Of a stretch of DNA of 64,000 bases, positions 1 to 11,810 are shown piece by piece. The translations under genes and the position numbers were made by a program. The stretch lies in the NCBI GenBank assembly GCA_036172665.1, contig CM069871.1, forward strand, positions 56,914,713 through 56,978,712, read 5' to 3'. The stretch is from Prosopocoilus inquinatus. Its lineage: Eukaryota; Arthropoda; Insecta; Coleoptera; Lucanidae. Positions within the stretch are counted from its first letter, which is position 1. Every line of letters begins with the position of its first letter. The notes under the pieces were generated by a model that saw only the letters and a program-made list of their open reading frames with translations, was not told where the DNA came from and made no database searches.

Positions 1-50
1 TATAAAACTGCAAATAGCGGAGCGTTCTAAGGTACACAGAGAGGAGCACG

Positions 51-642
51 AGATGAAGACCTTGGCCAGGAAACAGCTTTTCGAAGCCTGGTAGGCCTGC
101 TGGGATGGACACCCGATCTGGGCAAAAGTCTTCATTAAAAAGGTCGAGAAGTGGTGTAATCGACTCGAGGGGGAAATCGATTACTACGTAACCCAGGCCC
201 TAACATGACATGCTGTTTTTTGGGAGTTACTTAAAAGAAATCAAATAAAGGGAGGCCGCAGACCGTTGGTATTGTGGGGGAGAGAAGACACCCCAGGGCA
301 TACAATTTTCGTATGCCCCAGATGGGACACGGCCGGAGGCTGACCAAAAGAGAGGACGGGGCAGAAGTGACAAAAAAAAACGTTGCAGACCTAATTGAGA
401 GAGATAGGAGGACGTGGTTGGCGGTGATAAACATGTTGAGAAGCGTAATGAAACTTAAATGCGAAGAAGAAAGAAGGATACAGTGGGCGGAGTGGAGGAG
501 GAAAGAAGAGGGCGAAGAGGAGGAGGAAGAGGAACAAAAGGAGCAAGAGGAGGAGGAAGAGGAACAAGAGGGGCAAGAGGAAGCGGAAGAAGAGGATGAA
601 GAGGAAGAAGTGGATGAAGGGGAAGAAGAGGAGGAGGACTAA
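51..642 (+). pseudogene. R1-like LINE ORF2, C-terminal remnant
   Basis: Three reading frames in succession resemble the C-terminal end of R1-clade LINE ORF2 proteins. The first gives KWCNRLEGEIDYYVTQAL followed by HAVFWELLKRN, like the conserved 'hGE.nYyltQ.LsGHg.F..yL' stretch. A second frame gives EDTPGHTIFVCPRWDTAGG, the H...C half of the terminal CCHC motif. The third frame gives KKNVADLIERDRRTWLAVINMLRSV, like the closing helix. The shifts between frames and in-frame stops make this a decayed copy. The third frame runs on into the GA-rich tract, where the Glu-rich tail is an artefact of composition. The family assignment is from remembered R1/TRAS/SART patterns. Confidence 0.6.
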
Positions 643-712
643 GAAGAAGATGAAGGGGAAGAAGAGGAGGAGGACTAAGAAGAAGATGAGGCAACAGGGG
701 CAGGGAAAGAAA
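485..712. repeat. GA-rich low-complexity tract with 36-bp tandem repeat
   Basis: The tract is almost pure A and G on the plus strand. A unit of about 36 bp, reading gatgaaggggaagaagagg and then gaggaggactaagaagaa, occurs in tandem around 612-688 with a degenerate copy before it. It probably arose by slippage at the end of the LINE coding region. Confidence 0.8.
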
Positions 713-845
713 TGCCGGAAAGCGGTACCCCCTACTTCGGGAGTAAAAAGAGGATACGGCTTTAGTGATTTAGTTGATAGGCGCCTGACATGAGTCAGGC
801 GAATCCAACACATCATGTTCTTGTCTTTTTAAGATTCCCCGACCT
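713..845 (+). other. R1-like LINE 3' UTR with stem-loop
   Basis: This segment has the 'ggctttagtgatttag...taggcgcc...aggcgaatccaacac' layout that I associate with R1/TRAS 3' UTRs. A perfect 8-bp stem with a 4-nt loop (CGCCTGAC-atga-GTCAGGCG) lies at 782-801. In this clade the 3' UTR structure is what the reverse transcriptase binds. The boundary at about 845 is approximate. Confidence 0.4.
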
Positions 846-2787
846 CTATAAAAAAAGACTGTAGACACCGGAGTTTCCCAGAGCTTTCAGGATCCGGGGC
901 GTATCTTACCGTTTCGGGCATGTTGCTGCCGGCGACTTGCCCAAAGCTTTCTGCGCTACGCTCAGTTATATGCGTCATCTTCAAAATTTAGCGCTGAAGC
1001 AGATATGGTAATTTTAATACATCAATTACGCTCGTTACATTATATGTATTTGAATATATTTTGTTCTTTAAAGGTTCGGATTTTTATTTGAACTGTTATA
1101 ATAAGGATGAACGTTTAACCAAACAGAGAAAGCGAGAAGGAGTGACAAATTTCGAAAGGCGCTGTTGCAGCAAAACGTGGAAAACAAGGAATAAACCGAT
1201 TTTCGGCTACATTTTCGAGAACCAAGGAAATTCGAGGTGCTTAACACGAATTGCTGAAAGAATTGGAGACCAAAGTGAGTGAAAAGTGGGTTCTTGGTTT
1301 CCTAGCTATTATTGTGGCAGAGGAAAATATTTTCTTTTGCTCCTTTACTCTGTCACCTTCTCCTACCTCCGCCTGAATACTTCTAATAAAAATTGTTTTA
1401 GGTTTTAATAATAAAAATTTGAAGTTTGAAAGAAGGAGTCGGTGGAATTTCTCTTTTCCTCTCTAGGAAGCCGACGTTTCAATAACATAGGGAACTGCTT
1501 GCGTAAACGAAAGTGTTACGGTTTAAAATTCCGTTGAAAGCATAATGGCTGTCACTGAGGCGAGCCGACTAAATGGGGTTGTCTGCTTTCTTGCCAGTTT
1601 ATACCGAGTTTTCGAAAAGGATTCTGTGATTAGTCAGCTTGGGCATGTACTTTCTCTTCTTTAGAAGCTTGCGCAATAAAGCGAGTGCCTGTTTGTGGCA
1701 AGCAGAGAGTTTATAGCTTTTCGTGGGATTTCAGCCATCTTGTTTCATCCACTATTGTAAGATTTTGGTGGTGAATTATGAACGGAAAGTATCTCTCCGA
1801 AATCTGAACAGCACGACACTTGGAACATTCATTTAGGTTTTTCCAAAAAACCTGACAACTACAGCTCGACATTCCAAGAATAAAGAGGACAATTAATTTC
1901 GACAATACCGTAACGCACATGCAGCTTCTTTATGTGAAACAAATTTGGGAGCTTTTCACGGATTTTCTAAAATTTGGAAAAAGGAGCGACGAAAGTGCGA
2001 AAGAAATTTTTCTGTTCATTTTGATTAGAGGATTTTTTTTTATGCTCGTTTACTCTGTTAACTTTTCAACCTTCGCACGCACGTTATAAATTTTATAATT
2101 TGGCCTCGCGTTGTCCCACCTACTTAAATTATTCTGCAAATTGGATATTTATGATTTTCTTAAATTAATCCTCGGTAATGAAAGGAATTCCGCGAAGCAA
2201 ATTTCATTTCTTAATTATGTAATTTATGACGTGTCGGGTATATAACGCGCACGAAAATGAAGTGTAATTATAGCTAACTTAAACTTTAACAGCAAACGTT
2301 AATTAACTCCTTCGTTAGAGGATGGAAAGTGTCAACCGCTCCCGAGAATTACACCTCCGCTATCTTACCTTGTAAATACGGCTTCTAAAATCTAACTGAG
2401 CAAGGCGGGATCGTTTTAGCTACATCCAACGTGCATACTAATAACCCTAAGGGAAGTATCACCACAGGATTTATTGAACGGTATCGAGGAAATTGCGGAT
2501 GCAATAAGTGAAATAAAGCAATGGTTTATTTAAATTTATAGGAGTTTAAAATTTAGGACCGCTTTCATAAATTTCGTATTCTTTCGGTTAAAGCAGCATC
2601 GACACCAATAAAATTATTAAAGTGATAAACCGATTGGATAGAATTGATTCGCAGTAATGCGAAAAAGTTCTAGTTCAATAAAGTTGTCATTTCTTGTTTT
2701 TCGCGTCGTGCTTTCTTTTATCTGTATCTGTAACTTTGTTCATAAATAACGGCAAATTCTTTTTTTTACCTCCCGCTCTAGTGAGTA
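846..2787. other. unassigned intergenic DNA
   Basis: AT-rich DNA in which I see no credible coding frame or repeat structure. The short open frames here lack ATG starts or any recognisable motif. Confidence 0.5.
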
Positions 2788-3123
2788 TCATGTCATGCCA
2801 GACCATTCTGGATAGCTCGTTGCTACCACCTGGTCAAGAATAAAATCAGCTGAATTCCTATTCAGAATGATTACCTGATTGTCTTGCCGATATCTTGCAC
2901 TGTAATGGTTTAAACCGTCTTGACATTGATTGTACACTGAATTCCCCGATGATAAATTGTTGTCATCAAAGGTGGACACTGCGTAATACCAGCGGCAGCT
3001 TAAGAGTTTCGTAGAGTGGGTCGTGCACAAAAAAGAGGAATTCCACGTTAAAGATATATTTAAAATTATTTTCCGGTAAGTGTCAACTGAAGTAAACACA
3101 CCAAAAGTATCTATTACAGGCAA
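2788..3123 (-). CDS. hypothetical 111-codon open frame, unrecognised
   Basis: An open frame of about 111 codons begins downstream of an in-frame stop and has no ATG at its start. The peptide has a mixed, non-repetitive composition (for example CRWYYAVSTFDDNNL and NHYSARYRQDNQVIIL), three cysteines, and ends at a TGA. I recognise no family. It could be a terminal exon of a secreted protein or a fragment of a repetitive gene. The composition is more protein-like than that of neighbouring frames, which is the only support. Confidence 0.2.
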   Translation of the reverse strand: MPVIDTFGVFTSVDTYRKIILNISLTWNSSFLCTTHSTKLLSCRWYYAVSTFDDNNLSSGNSVYNQCQDGLNHYSARYRQDNQVIILNRNSADFILDQVVATSYPEWSGMT

Positions 3124-3287
3124 CCATAAATAACTTTAGTTTTAAAAAGGTGGAGGTATTCAAAACAACCAATCAATAATGCGCAAAAATTAAGTAGCTA
3201 TAATATTAACAAACATTAAATATTGATTAAACGCAAATTAAAGAATATCTAAAAAAATATTTCATAAACATAAATTGGTGCTTAGAA

Positions 3288-3442
3288 AAATTTTGTGCAA
3301 ATCGTTTTTGATTGCAGTGAAAACCTGGAGCAGTCTCTGTACAGCTGTTTCATGTCTAGTCATGTCATGTCATGTCAAGTTTTCAGAAAAATTTTGTGCA
3401 AATCGTTTTCACTGCAATCAAAAACGATTTGCACAAGATTTT
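3288..3442. repeat. inverted repeat of a dispersed element
   Basis: An arm at 3288-3326 containing gtgcaaatcgtttttgattg recurs inverted at 3403-3442, and its first part recurs directly at 3385-3408. Between the arms are acagctgtttcatg and a (CATGT)n stretch at about 3351-3378. The same blocks (acagctgtac, cactgcaatcaaaaacgatt) recur near 59775-59825, so this is a dispersed repeat, possibly a MITE. Confidence 0.6.
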
Positions 3443-3503
3443 TCTAAAAACTTTCATTATGCTTTGACAGCAAGCATGGCCGCCTTACATGGGGGACTCA
3501 TTA

Positions 3504-3593
3504 GGAGCAAATCCCGCTTCAATTTGTCTATCCTACTGCAATGTATGGTCAAAAAGCGATCGTAAGATGTCGCTATATTATCTGTTCATAAAT
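3504..3593. repeat. dispersed repeat, copy 1 (copy 2 at 12450-12540)
   Basis: About 85 bp beginning ggagcaaatcccgcttcaat recurs at 12450-12540 in the same orientation with a few differences. It is a fragment of an unidentified interspersed repeat. Confidence 0.65.
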
Positions 3594-6384
3594 TGGTGCG
3601 TACGGAAATTTCCTTTTGTCTCATAGTGATTTTTAACCATTCAAAATTTATGAAAATTAACTTCAAAATTATCAATTTTCTCAAAAGCAAGCAGTAGCAA
3701 ATAGTAATCAAATCGAATTAAATTAGATATAAATAAATTTAAATTGAAATGAACTGACTAAACAAAATTAAAGCGAAATTAATTAACAAAATTACATAAA
3801 CGCGACTTAAATTATTTAACACTTGAATGAAAATAATGTTCCGGAATATACGATTCGCAACGATCATCCAAGACGAATACGAAAATAAAAGAATTTAGCT
3901 CGGGATGAAGTTGTCCATGTTTCGAAGGTCGCAAAGAATAACATGCCAGGTCCAGAGGTTGTATCGTGCAAGGTGATTTCTTAACCAACAGCAAGACCTG
4001 CTTGATGCAGGACCTAGATCTTCGATAGGTCGAAAAGCTTGAGCGACCTAGGGCTGGTCAGTCGTCTGGCTCAGAGTGATTCGATAAAAACTTGCAGGTA
4101 AAAGGCAGTGGAGCAAAAATTGCCTCTAAGGAACGCTAAGTAAAATTCCAAAAAGGAAACAAGAGAACTTACCAAGTCAGTCCAACAAGAATAGACCAAC
4201 AAGATAAACAAACGGTAGAATCGACTGAACTTCACAATAACGTGATTATTTGCACACGAAGGGGGATAACTTCGCTTTCGATTAAGCTGGCGTCATAGGA
4301 GGTTATGATAACCTTGGCCGTTTAACGGCTTCCCACAATATTTGTAACGAAGATGAACGCAGCAGACCAGGACAAGTGCTGGTTAATATTGGATTTCAGG
4401 ACAACTCGCGGTGAAAGGCTGAAATGGGGGTCAGTGGAGTCCAACTTCTAGAGTAAAATTCACTACAAACTCTGAGCAAAATCGACCATCAAAAATTCGA
4501 TAATATAAACAATTATTTGCAGAAACGCTTTGGCAATTAACTCGACCAAACAGACGCATTGAAGATTGGAACTCACTCAGCAGAAAGCGATCAGTTTCTA
4601 AAAAGTTAAAAATTCTGTTAGCGGGCTAACTAACGAGCATGGCCGGGTTTAGATGACATACCAAGGCCAGTAGTAACTGAATAGAGTAGTGCATCTAAAT
4701 CAAAATGAGTCCGTAACAGCACTTCGTTAGTGTTGCTGTCGCTGCGACTTGTATCGTTTGCCGATGTACTTCTGAATCACCGCCGAGAGGACAATATTTT
4801 GCTATCAAAGTATCTCCACGTACCACATCATCTCCAACGGTTGGTATCGTGCAGTCACTTTCTAGTTTACGCTCGGTAATACATATCGGGGCCTTAACTC
4901 ATAACACCAGGTCAATTTATCATGCCCTTTTACCAAAACGTTTCTCATTTCGCCTTCATTCGAATCCCTACCTTTTCTCTTAATATTTTACGTTCCCTCT
5001 GCCAGCTTCATCGAATATAAACAAACGTACCCTGATATTTATTAAATATTTTAAGTTCCTGGCTAGAAACTTGTTTCTTTCAAAAGAAATTTACAAATTT
5101 ACAAAATACATTTTCGTGCTCAACTTTTTAAAAGATTGGCTGTATTATTTGTTTGTTAGGTTATGTTGTACCTCTTTTCTTATTCATTCTTTTCGGTAAA
5201 TGAGTAACAATATTATTCCAAGAGATAACGTCAACGACAAGTATAGAAAATAACAAAAGTGTCTGTCGCTTTTAAATGTCGTTGTACGAAGCGATTTACG
5301 TCTTCTTTTGAAAAATATAATTCCCTTTATTTATGTTTCTCCGTTTGATCTTAAGAAGAGATAGTTCGCCATCGAAATTTAAATCCTTTAACGTGTAAAA
5401 CCTTTCGGGGTGACAAAGCGCAATGAAAGACGACGCCGGTTCTGCGTTTTAATGCTTCACGAATTATAAATTGTTATTTCAGAAATTCATTCATTAATTG
5501 ACAACTTGAACTCGAGTCGACTTCCAATTAGAAGTGATCAAAAGTTCTACAATTACCTACTCGAATTATAACTTGAGCAACTAACTCTTCGGTGGAATAA
5601 ACATTTCCTATTTTGTGCTATCAAGTTACTTTAGCAGACCGAAATTTTCGGGCAGCGAGAGTATAAACGTATTTATAATCGATCTTCAACGAAATGCCCG
5701 CAAATTATTCTGTGACGAAGGCAAATTTCTGTCATTCGATGTTCCATAATTCACGTGCCTTTATGAATGAAGGGCCCAGAACCTGATTAAATATTAACAA
5801 CTAATTATTTGAGTTGACGTCTTAGTCCGTTGTTGACACAAACTTTGGTTTAGTTTAAGGGAACGAGAGTAAACGGTTAGATATGCGCACATGTATAGAT
5901 TAAGATTATACACAGATTGAGAAATCAGTAAAGCAGATAAGTAAATGATCTTACTATAACATAATTGGTAAACAAAGAACGACTCATTGACAATCAATTA
6001 GGTGGGCGGTATGGTTCTTCGTATGTCTGCGAAGCGGAATAGTTAAACAGCTGAAGGAGGAAAGCTTTCGTAGATTTAATAATTTCCAAAAAGCAAAATT
6101 AAAGTGATACGGTTTTATACATATTTTCCTTTATCGATTATATTAAATCTGCGTAAGCTTTCTTCCTTCTTCTGGTTAGGTCCGGTTTTTTAATCACAGG
6201 TTAATCCTAACTCTCGGTCTATTTCCATGGTAACAAGTGCGAAAACCATTGTTTCCGTGGCAATAAACCGAAGGTTAAAGTTCACTTTTTATTGAAAAAC
6301 CGGCCCTTAACTAATCCGTTTCGAACACATACGAGGAACGCAACGCCTGCCTTGCAACTACCTAGTTGCCTGAGTCGATCTGTA
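3594..6384. other. unassigned intergenic DNA
   Basis: No convincing gene. The part at 4000-4640 is less AT-rich and may be decayed retroelement sequence, but I could not tie it to a family. A 13-bp palindrome, ggttatgataacc, lies near 4301. Confidence 0.45.
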
Positions 6385-6386
6385 TA

Positions 6387-7614
6387 CGTGGGCTGCTGGA
6401 AAAGTTTCTGGAAACGGTATGAAAAAACGCATATGAAATTTGGTAAATGGTATCATTGTTTTTCGAAGTATTCGCCTTTGACGTCAATACACTTTTGCAT
6501 ACACTCGAACCAATATCTAAAGCACGTTTTCCACTCTAAAGATGGTTACCTCAGAAACCAGTGTCCGGAATGTTTCAACCGCTGCTTCAGCCGACGAAAA
6601 TCGCTCACCACGCATTTTATTTTTGATATTTGGGAACAAAAAGAAATCATTAGGTGATAAATCAGGTAAATATGGACAATGAGTCATTAATTCAACATTT
6701 TTGTTGGATAAGAAATCAACTGTTTGACGGGCTGAGTGAGAGCTGGCGTTGTCATGATGGAGAATAATTCGTCGATTTCGATTGTTTCTTCTTATTTGAT
6801 CGATGACTTCCGGCAAACAAATTGTAGTATACCAATCAGCATTCAAGATTTTTCGATCATCTAAAGCCACGGTTGCTACATGTCCAGTTAAACCAAAGAA
6901 ACAAGCAATCATTTGCTTCGCAGCACTGCGTGAACGGACAACTTTTGTTGGTTTTGGTTTATTTTGAAATACCCAAACGGTAGATTGTTGTTTACTTTCT
7001 GGCTCGTACGAATAGATCCACGTTTCGCCACCAGTAACGACGTTATAAACTAAATTTGAACGACCTCTATTGAATTTCTTGAGCATTTCTTCGCACCATT
7101 TGACACGACCCTGCTTTTGCGCTTCAGTTAAATTGTGTGGGATCCAACGACTGCAAAGCTTTCGTACGTTCAAATGATCATACAAAATCTGGTGTATTGC
7201 TTTCATGTCAATGCGTAGAGGTGCTTGAATCTCACGGTATGTCACATGTCGATTTCGCTCAAGCATTTCACGCACAGCATCTACATTAGTGGCAACAACA
7301 GATGTTGATGGACGACCTTCACGAAATTCAGTCACTGAGAGAGGTACGTACACGCTGGAATTCGGCAAAGCAATTATAAACACTGCTCTTTGATGGTGCT
7401 TCATCTCCAAAAGCCAAATGATGCCGATTGTTTCGGCGTTAGACCACATTTGACATCGTAAAAAATCATGGCATGAAAATTTTCACACAAGATTTCCATG
7501 TTTATGAATTATGAATTATAGTCGAAAAACGTCAAATTTTTCAAATATGACAGTTGATAAACTCATAACAATTCGAGACCTACTAGATTCCAGAAAATCT
7601 TCTGGCAGCCCACG
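6387..7614 (-). mobile_element. mariner transposon, 1.23 kb, inactivated
   Basis: The terminal inverted repeats are at 6387-6413 and about 7588-7614. They begin CGTGGGCTGC and match at about 85 percent over 27 bp. Each end is flanked by TA (6385-6386 and 7615-7616), the mariner target duplication. The length is normal for a mariner. The transposase inside runs right to left. Confidence 0.9.
6453..7449 (-). pseudogene. mariner transposase, catalytically dead
   Basis: Mariner transposases cut and join transposon ends with a D,D34D triad. Recognisable parts are SRWIPHNLTEAQKQGR (linker), TGGETWIYSYEPE, LHHDNASSHSARQT and YLPDLSPNDFFLF. Spacing between the second and third aspartates is 34, as expected. 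The first catalytic Asp (normally TGDETW) is Gly because of a single GAC-to-GGC change at codon 7027-7029. The N-terminal helix-turn-helix region is disrupted, and the C-terminal tail (CIDVKGEYFEKQ) lies in another frame after a shift near 6530. The element can no longer move itself, although its ends could still be used in trans. Confidence 0.9.
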
Positions 7615-7616
7615 TA

Positions 7617-8640
7617 TCTCATTGCTTGCCTTAACTTATAACAATAAAGGATTTTAGCGCAAGCCAAAGCAATCAGAAGCGTCTTTCGTGGATACCAAGT
7701 GTTCCGCAAAGAAAATGTATTTTTTATTTACAATATAATTTCCAAATACTATTCATCATACTATTCTGCGTAGAATGTATTTTTATTAAAATAAGAAACC
7801 TCCGTAGATTATATTTTCAATGAATACATGACTTTAGTAAAAAAAAATCAAAGTGTATGTTTAATCAAATGTTGTAAACAGATTCTATGAAACCCTTTCA
7901 GTTTTTTTCTTTATGAGCAATTAACATAGTCGTTTAAGAACTTCAAAGAATGAGAGAAACATAAATCCAATAAGCATTTTTTACGTGGAAATTCACGCCG
8001 ATCGATTTGCAAACTTGACGTTAGATTTGCTGCTGAAGTTAATTTTGGGAGCACTTTGTGAATTGGCACGGTTTGGTTGCAACTGTTCAATCATTCAGTT
8101 AGTGCTAGAATCAAATGTTGAGAGGCTTTACGGCAAATATTGAAAGTTGGGAATATGAAACTTAATTCTAACATGTTAAGAAGCTGTTGACATTCCAAGC
8201 AAGATATATATTGCTTCTTACAGCTAAATTACTGTATTATTATTGCTTATTTGGAGCGTTACGACTTTCTTGATTTATTAAGTAAAAATTTTTACAGAAC
8301 AATTCAGTTTTAAGAACAAGTTGTAAAAGTGCTTATAACTCCAAGTAATAAAACATAACAGTGCATTTATAAGTATTGCATTTGTACCTTCTATAAGTAT
8401 AATGGCGTTCGTGGTTTCGTGGTTCGCTTTTCGTCTCTATAAAAAAGTTGCTTCTTAAGAGTGCGTAATAAAGTCTTTAAAAGAGTATTATAGTTTTTAT
8501 TGTTGTTTTATAATGTGGTTTAAACTCCGTAAGATGCGTAAGATAATAAACATACAGTAATTTGTCTGTATTGAGGAAAAATATTTGTTACACAACTGCT
8601 TTTATAAATGATGTATAATAGACGATTGTGCAGGTTTTAT
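7617..8640. other. unassigned intergenic DNA
   Basis: AT-rich sequence with no open frame or repeat that I can identify. Confidence 0.5.
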
Positions 8641-8643
8641 ATA

Positions 8644-8718
8644 AAGATTATCGAACTAAAACGTCAGATGAGAGTACGTAGATTAATAACTGTTCTAATA
8701 ATAGAATATTAAAAAGGA
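8644..8718 (+). repeat. 75-bp direct repeat, copy 1
   Basis: The sequence from aagattatcgaactaaaacg to aatattaaaaagga recurs at 9857-9931, apparently without a mismatch. The copies flank about 1.14 kb. The repeat lacks TG...CA ends, so it is not an obvious LTR. Confidence 0.85.
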
Positions 8719-8869
8719 GAATAAAGGAAGTGTATTCAAATTGTCAGACCTTTGTGAACTGTCATGATTCAAAATTTGTTTAAATTTAGTTAAACTAAAA
8801 ACCCTTGGGTCCGAATATTGAAAGCGTGACGTGTTAAAATGTCTAATACCATTATTTACCAAGTAATTT

Positions 8870-9362
8870 ATAAAATAGTAGACTTAGGAGGGGAATATTT
8901 TAGAGAAATACTTAATTTGACATCCTGAACACGATACGCTAATAAAAAATATAATGCTCCATTTAAAAAAATTGAAAACAATTGAAAATCTCGAAAATCA
9001 GACAGTCATTTGTTTCTCCGAAGGTACCATAAAATCGAGCAGGGAAAGTCCTAAAACTTTTCTAATTTAAGCTACTTCGTGAAACTTCAAATAAAAAAGT
9101 TAGCTATTGTAGCCATTTCCAGTGAACACCAAGATTTTGTTACTAAATCATTTATAAAAGTAGTAGGCTTTGGAATGATAAAAAACCTAACATTCCGTTT
9201 AAAAAAATTGAAAATCTCGAAAACCTGATTGACATTTGTTTTTTTGGAAGTACCATAAAATCGAAGAGGAAAGGTCCTAAAACTTTCCTAATTTAAATTA
9301 CTTCATAAAAATACAAATAAGAAAGTTAGCTATTGTAGCGGCTTCCCGTGAACAGCCTGTAT
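8870..9362. repeat. imperfect tandem duplication, about 226-bp unit
   Basis: Two diverged copies share blocks such as accataaaatcga, ggtacc/agtacc, cctaaaact and gttagctattgtagc; the last occurs at 9099 and 9325, an offset of 226. The second copy ends gtgaacagcctgtata, resembling the 'tacag.ctgt' termini of other repeats here (near 12671, 14025 and 46630), so it may be an end of such an element. Confidence 0.65.
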
Positions 9363-9856
9363 ATGAGCCTTTTTTAGGCACTTAAAATTGAATTTATTTT
9401 GAATTTAGTACCTAGACTTTCGCAGTCTAGTAATAATCAATAAAAATAATTTTCTGAGCAGATTAATAAAGCATGAACTTTTTTTAGAGACGAAAATTTT
9501 CTGCAAAGCAGAAAGCCTTTATTTGTTGTATACTTTCTTGGACACGTTGTAGGTATACGGAGACAAAAAATTAAACCGAATCGGAATTGTAGAACCATAC
9601 TTCGAAAATCGTAGTGAAAATGGACATCGGCTGCATATATCAACTAAAATTCATTAATTGACTTTTAGAACTGATCTAATTTGACTTCGATGCGAAGAAT
9701 TAAAGATTTAATTGTTTTATAATTACAGTACACGAATAGCTACAATACAAAAGCAGCATTTTTGGCATGTCGCTTATTAACAACTTCCGCAACTAAAGAT
9801 GTTGAAATTAAGTTCAAAAGGAAAATTGAAAAACTCGGAATAAGGTTATAAAGTAT

Positions 9857-9931
9857 AAGATTATCGAACTAAAACGTCAGATGAGAGTACGTAGATTAAT
9901 AACTGTTCTAATAATAGAATATTAAAAAGGA
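9857..9931 (+). repeat. 75-bp direct repeat, copy 2
   Basis: Second copy of the repeat at 8644-8718. It lies about 150 bp upstream of the Copia remnant. Confidence 0.85.
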
Positions 9932-10044
9932 AGTTTCATAAGACATTTTATTCTAGCACACGAGTGTCAAGTGGACAAGTGCGCTAGTGTTTTCTACATT
10001 ATTTTTGTATTTTGGTCCTTCCACGGAAAACAAGTTACTAGTTC

Positions 10045-11367
10045 GCTCTTGAAATAATTTCTAACGACGATTTTGAGGTTATGTATATAATAACATATTT
10101 TGTGCTTACAGAATATCAGTGGAAGAGCAATCATTGCTTCATATCATCATGCGAAACGTCAAACGCAATGTGGGAAAAACTTCTGTCAATTTATGAGCAA
10201 GAAAATGAGGCAAGCGTTTATATGTTGCAGCAGCAGTGGTACAAGATGAAACAGAATGTTTCGTGTGATGTGGTTACGTACATTTAACGCAACTAGAAGA
10301 TCTTTCTCATCGGTTGAAGACTCAAGCTGAAAAAAATGCAGAGTCAATGATTATCACGAAATTATTAATGACGCTGCCACCAGAATACAATCATTTCTTC
10401 AGTGCGTGGGACGCGCATCGGGATCAACAAATGTTTCAAACTTATCTTCAAGACTCGTAATGGAAGAGAAACGTATGAATCATCAAGAGAAATCTAATAG
10501 AAGTGAATGCATCGTCGAGGAAGCACTAATGAGAAAGGAAAAGCCCATTTTGACAGACAAAGTCCAAGAAAACTGGGTAAGTGGCTCTAAATGTAATAGA
10601 GTTGGTCATTGTTGGTCAAGTAGAAAATTAAAATCGATCAAAAGGAGACGCTTTTATTGTAGTGAAACGTTTTCATCAATAGCAGGTGCTCACTTTGATA
10701 AATGTGGTAATAAAAATAAATGATAAATGGTATTTAGATTCTGGTACTATTGATCACATATGCAGTCAGATTGAAAGGTTTTTAGATTACAGATCATTTG
10801 AAAATGAACTCGAACAGTTCGTATTGGCGATGGAAATTATATTTCGGTACCTGGAAAAGGCGGTATAAATATTTTAGCGTTTTATGGAAAAATGTGGAAC
10901 GAGTAACATTTGTCAAATGTTTTGTATGTACCAAAAATTCATCAGTACAACCTCTTCTCGTTAGGAGCTGCACTAGTCAAGGGAATAACCTTCAAGTTGA
11001 ACAAAGCATGTGTCAGTTGTTTAAAAGAGAAACTGTCGTTGCAGTAGGAGTTCGTGAAGAGAAATTTTACAAAATGAAGTTTAAAAAGATTCCGAGGAAT
11101 AATGAAATTTCGTTCATGAACGAAGATACAATTTTTGATTTATTCAAGAGTGATCGTCAAGATCAGGAAGAAAACTATGAAGTAAATGAATGAATGAAGA
11201 AAATGAAGAGCAATTACATGAATATGAAAACCAAGATTCTAAAGATGTTGTTTCAAGTAAAAACAATGACGAAGTGAATCAGATTCAACCTGAAATTCAA
11301 GAAGAAAACCGTAACTTAATAGATAGAATAGTGACAGTTCTCAAGAACAAGAAGCAGACATATGTAT
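10045..11367 (+). pseudogene. Copia retrotransposon gag-protease remnant
   Basis: Several frames together give a decayed Ty1/Copia polyprotein. The gag (UBN2-type) part reads AMWEKLLSIYEQENEA, LQQQWYKMKQN and, in another frame, ITKLLMTLPPEYNHFFSAW. A zinc-knuckle remnant, KCNRVGHCW, is near 10590. The aspartic protease start WYLDSGTIDHICSQ is near 10735 and corresponds to the Copia WyLDSGas.H motif. After protease, an LSNVLYVPKIHQYNLFS-like stretch is followed by an acidic linker at 11150-11330; most of integrase and RT is missing, so there is an internal deletion. A solo LTR interrupts the relic at 11368. Confidence 0.8.
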
Positions 11368-11701
11368 TGTGGCGCACCACCCGGCTCACTACGTCAAACT
11401 GAAGGCGTCAAGAAGTCGGCTCGTTATGCGTCATTGGCTGCCACGCCACCGGGGCCTATACCGAACAAACTAGACTTTTCCAGCGATGGAACAAACGAGA
11501 AGGCAGCTTAGAACATAAAATCGGCCGGGGTGGACTCAGGAGTTCAGTCGAGTTCTAATTAGCGATCGTCGAACTTGGATTTAGTGTGTAAATAAATTGT
11601 TACAAATAAATTAGATTGTAAGCATTATTAAATTATGGTTAAGTTTTTACCGAGTGTTTTATTCAATTAAATAAATTAATTTAAACCCTAGAAACGTAAC
11701 A
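11368..11701 (+). repeat. probable solo LTR (334 bp)
   Basis: The block begins TGTGGCGCACC and ends GAAACGTAACA, so it has TG...CA termini. It is much more GC-rich at its start than the surroundings, has an initiator-like stretch (gagttcagtcgagttc) and several AATAAA signals near 11590-11680. Flanks are GTAT before and CTAT after, a target duplication with one mismatch. No internal coding sequence follows, so it reads as a solo LTR of a Gypsy or BEL element inside the Copia relic. Confidence 0.6.
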
Positions 11702-11810
11702 CTATTATCAAAAGCGCTCGACATTTTCGAGAAATAACCAGAAATGTTTCGAGTTATATGTACTAAAAATCTGAAAAAAGTTTTTGTATTAAAATAAAAA
11801 TATTGTTAAT

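Noticed and set aside
274..642. 122-codon frame with a long Glu-rich tail, as a possible acidic protein
   Set aside because: The tail is a translation of a GA-rich repeat; only the first part is LINE-derived and the frame has no ATG.
6292..6657. 121-codon plus-strand frame with Cys pairs resembling a zinc finger
   Set aside because: It is antisense to the mariner transposase end.
8644..9931. 75-bp direct repeats as LTRs of a small retroelement
   Set aside because: They lack TG...CA ends, a primer binding site and a polypurine tract, and the interior has no gag or pol.
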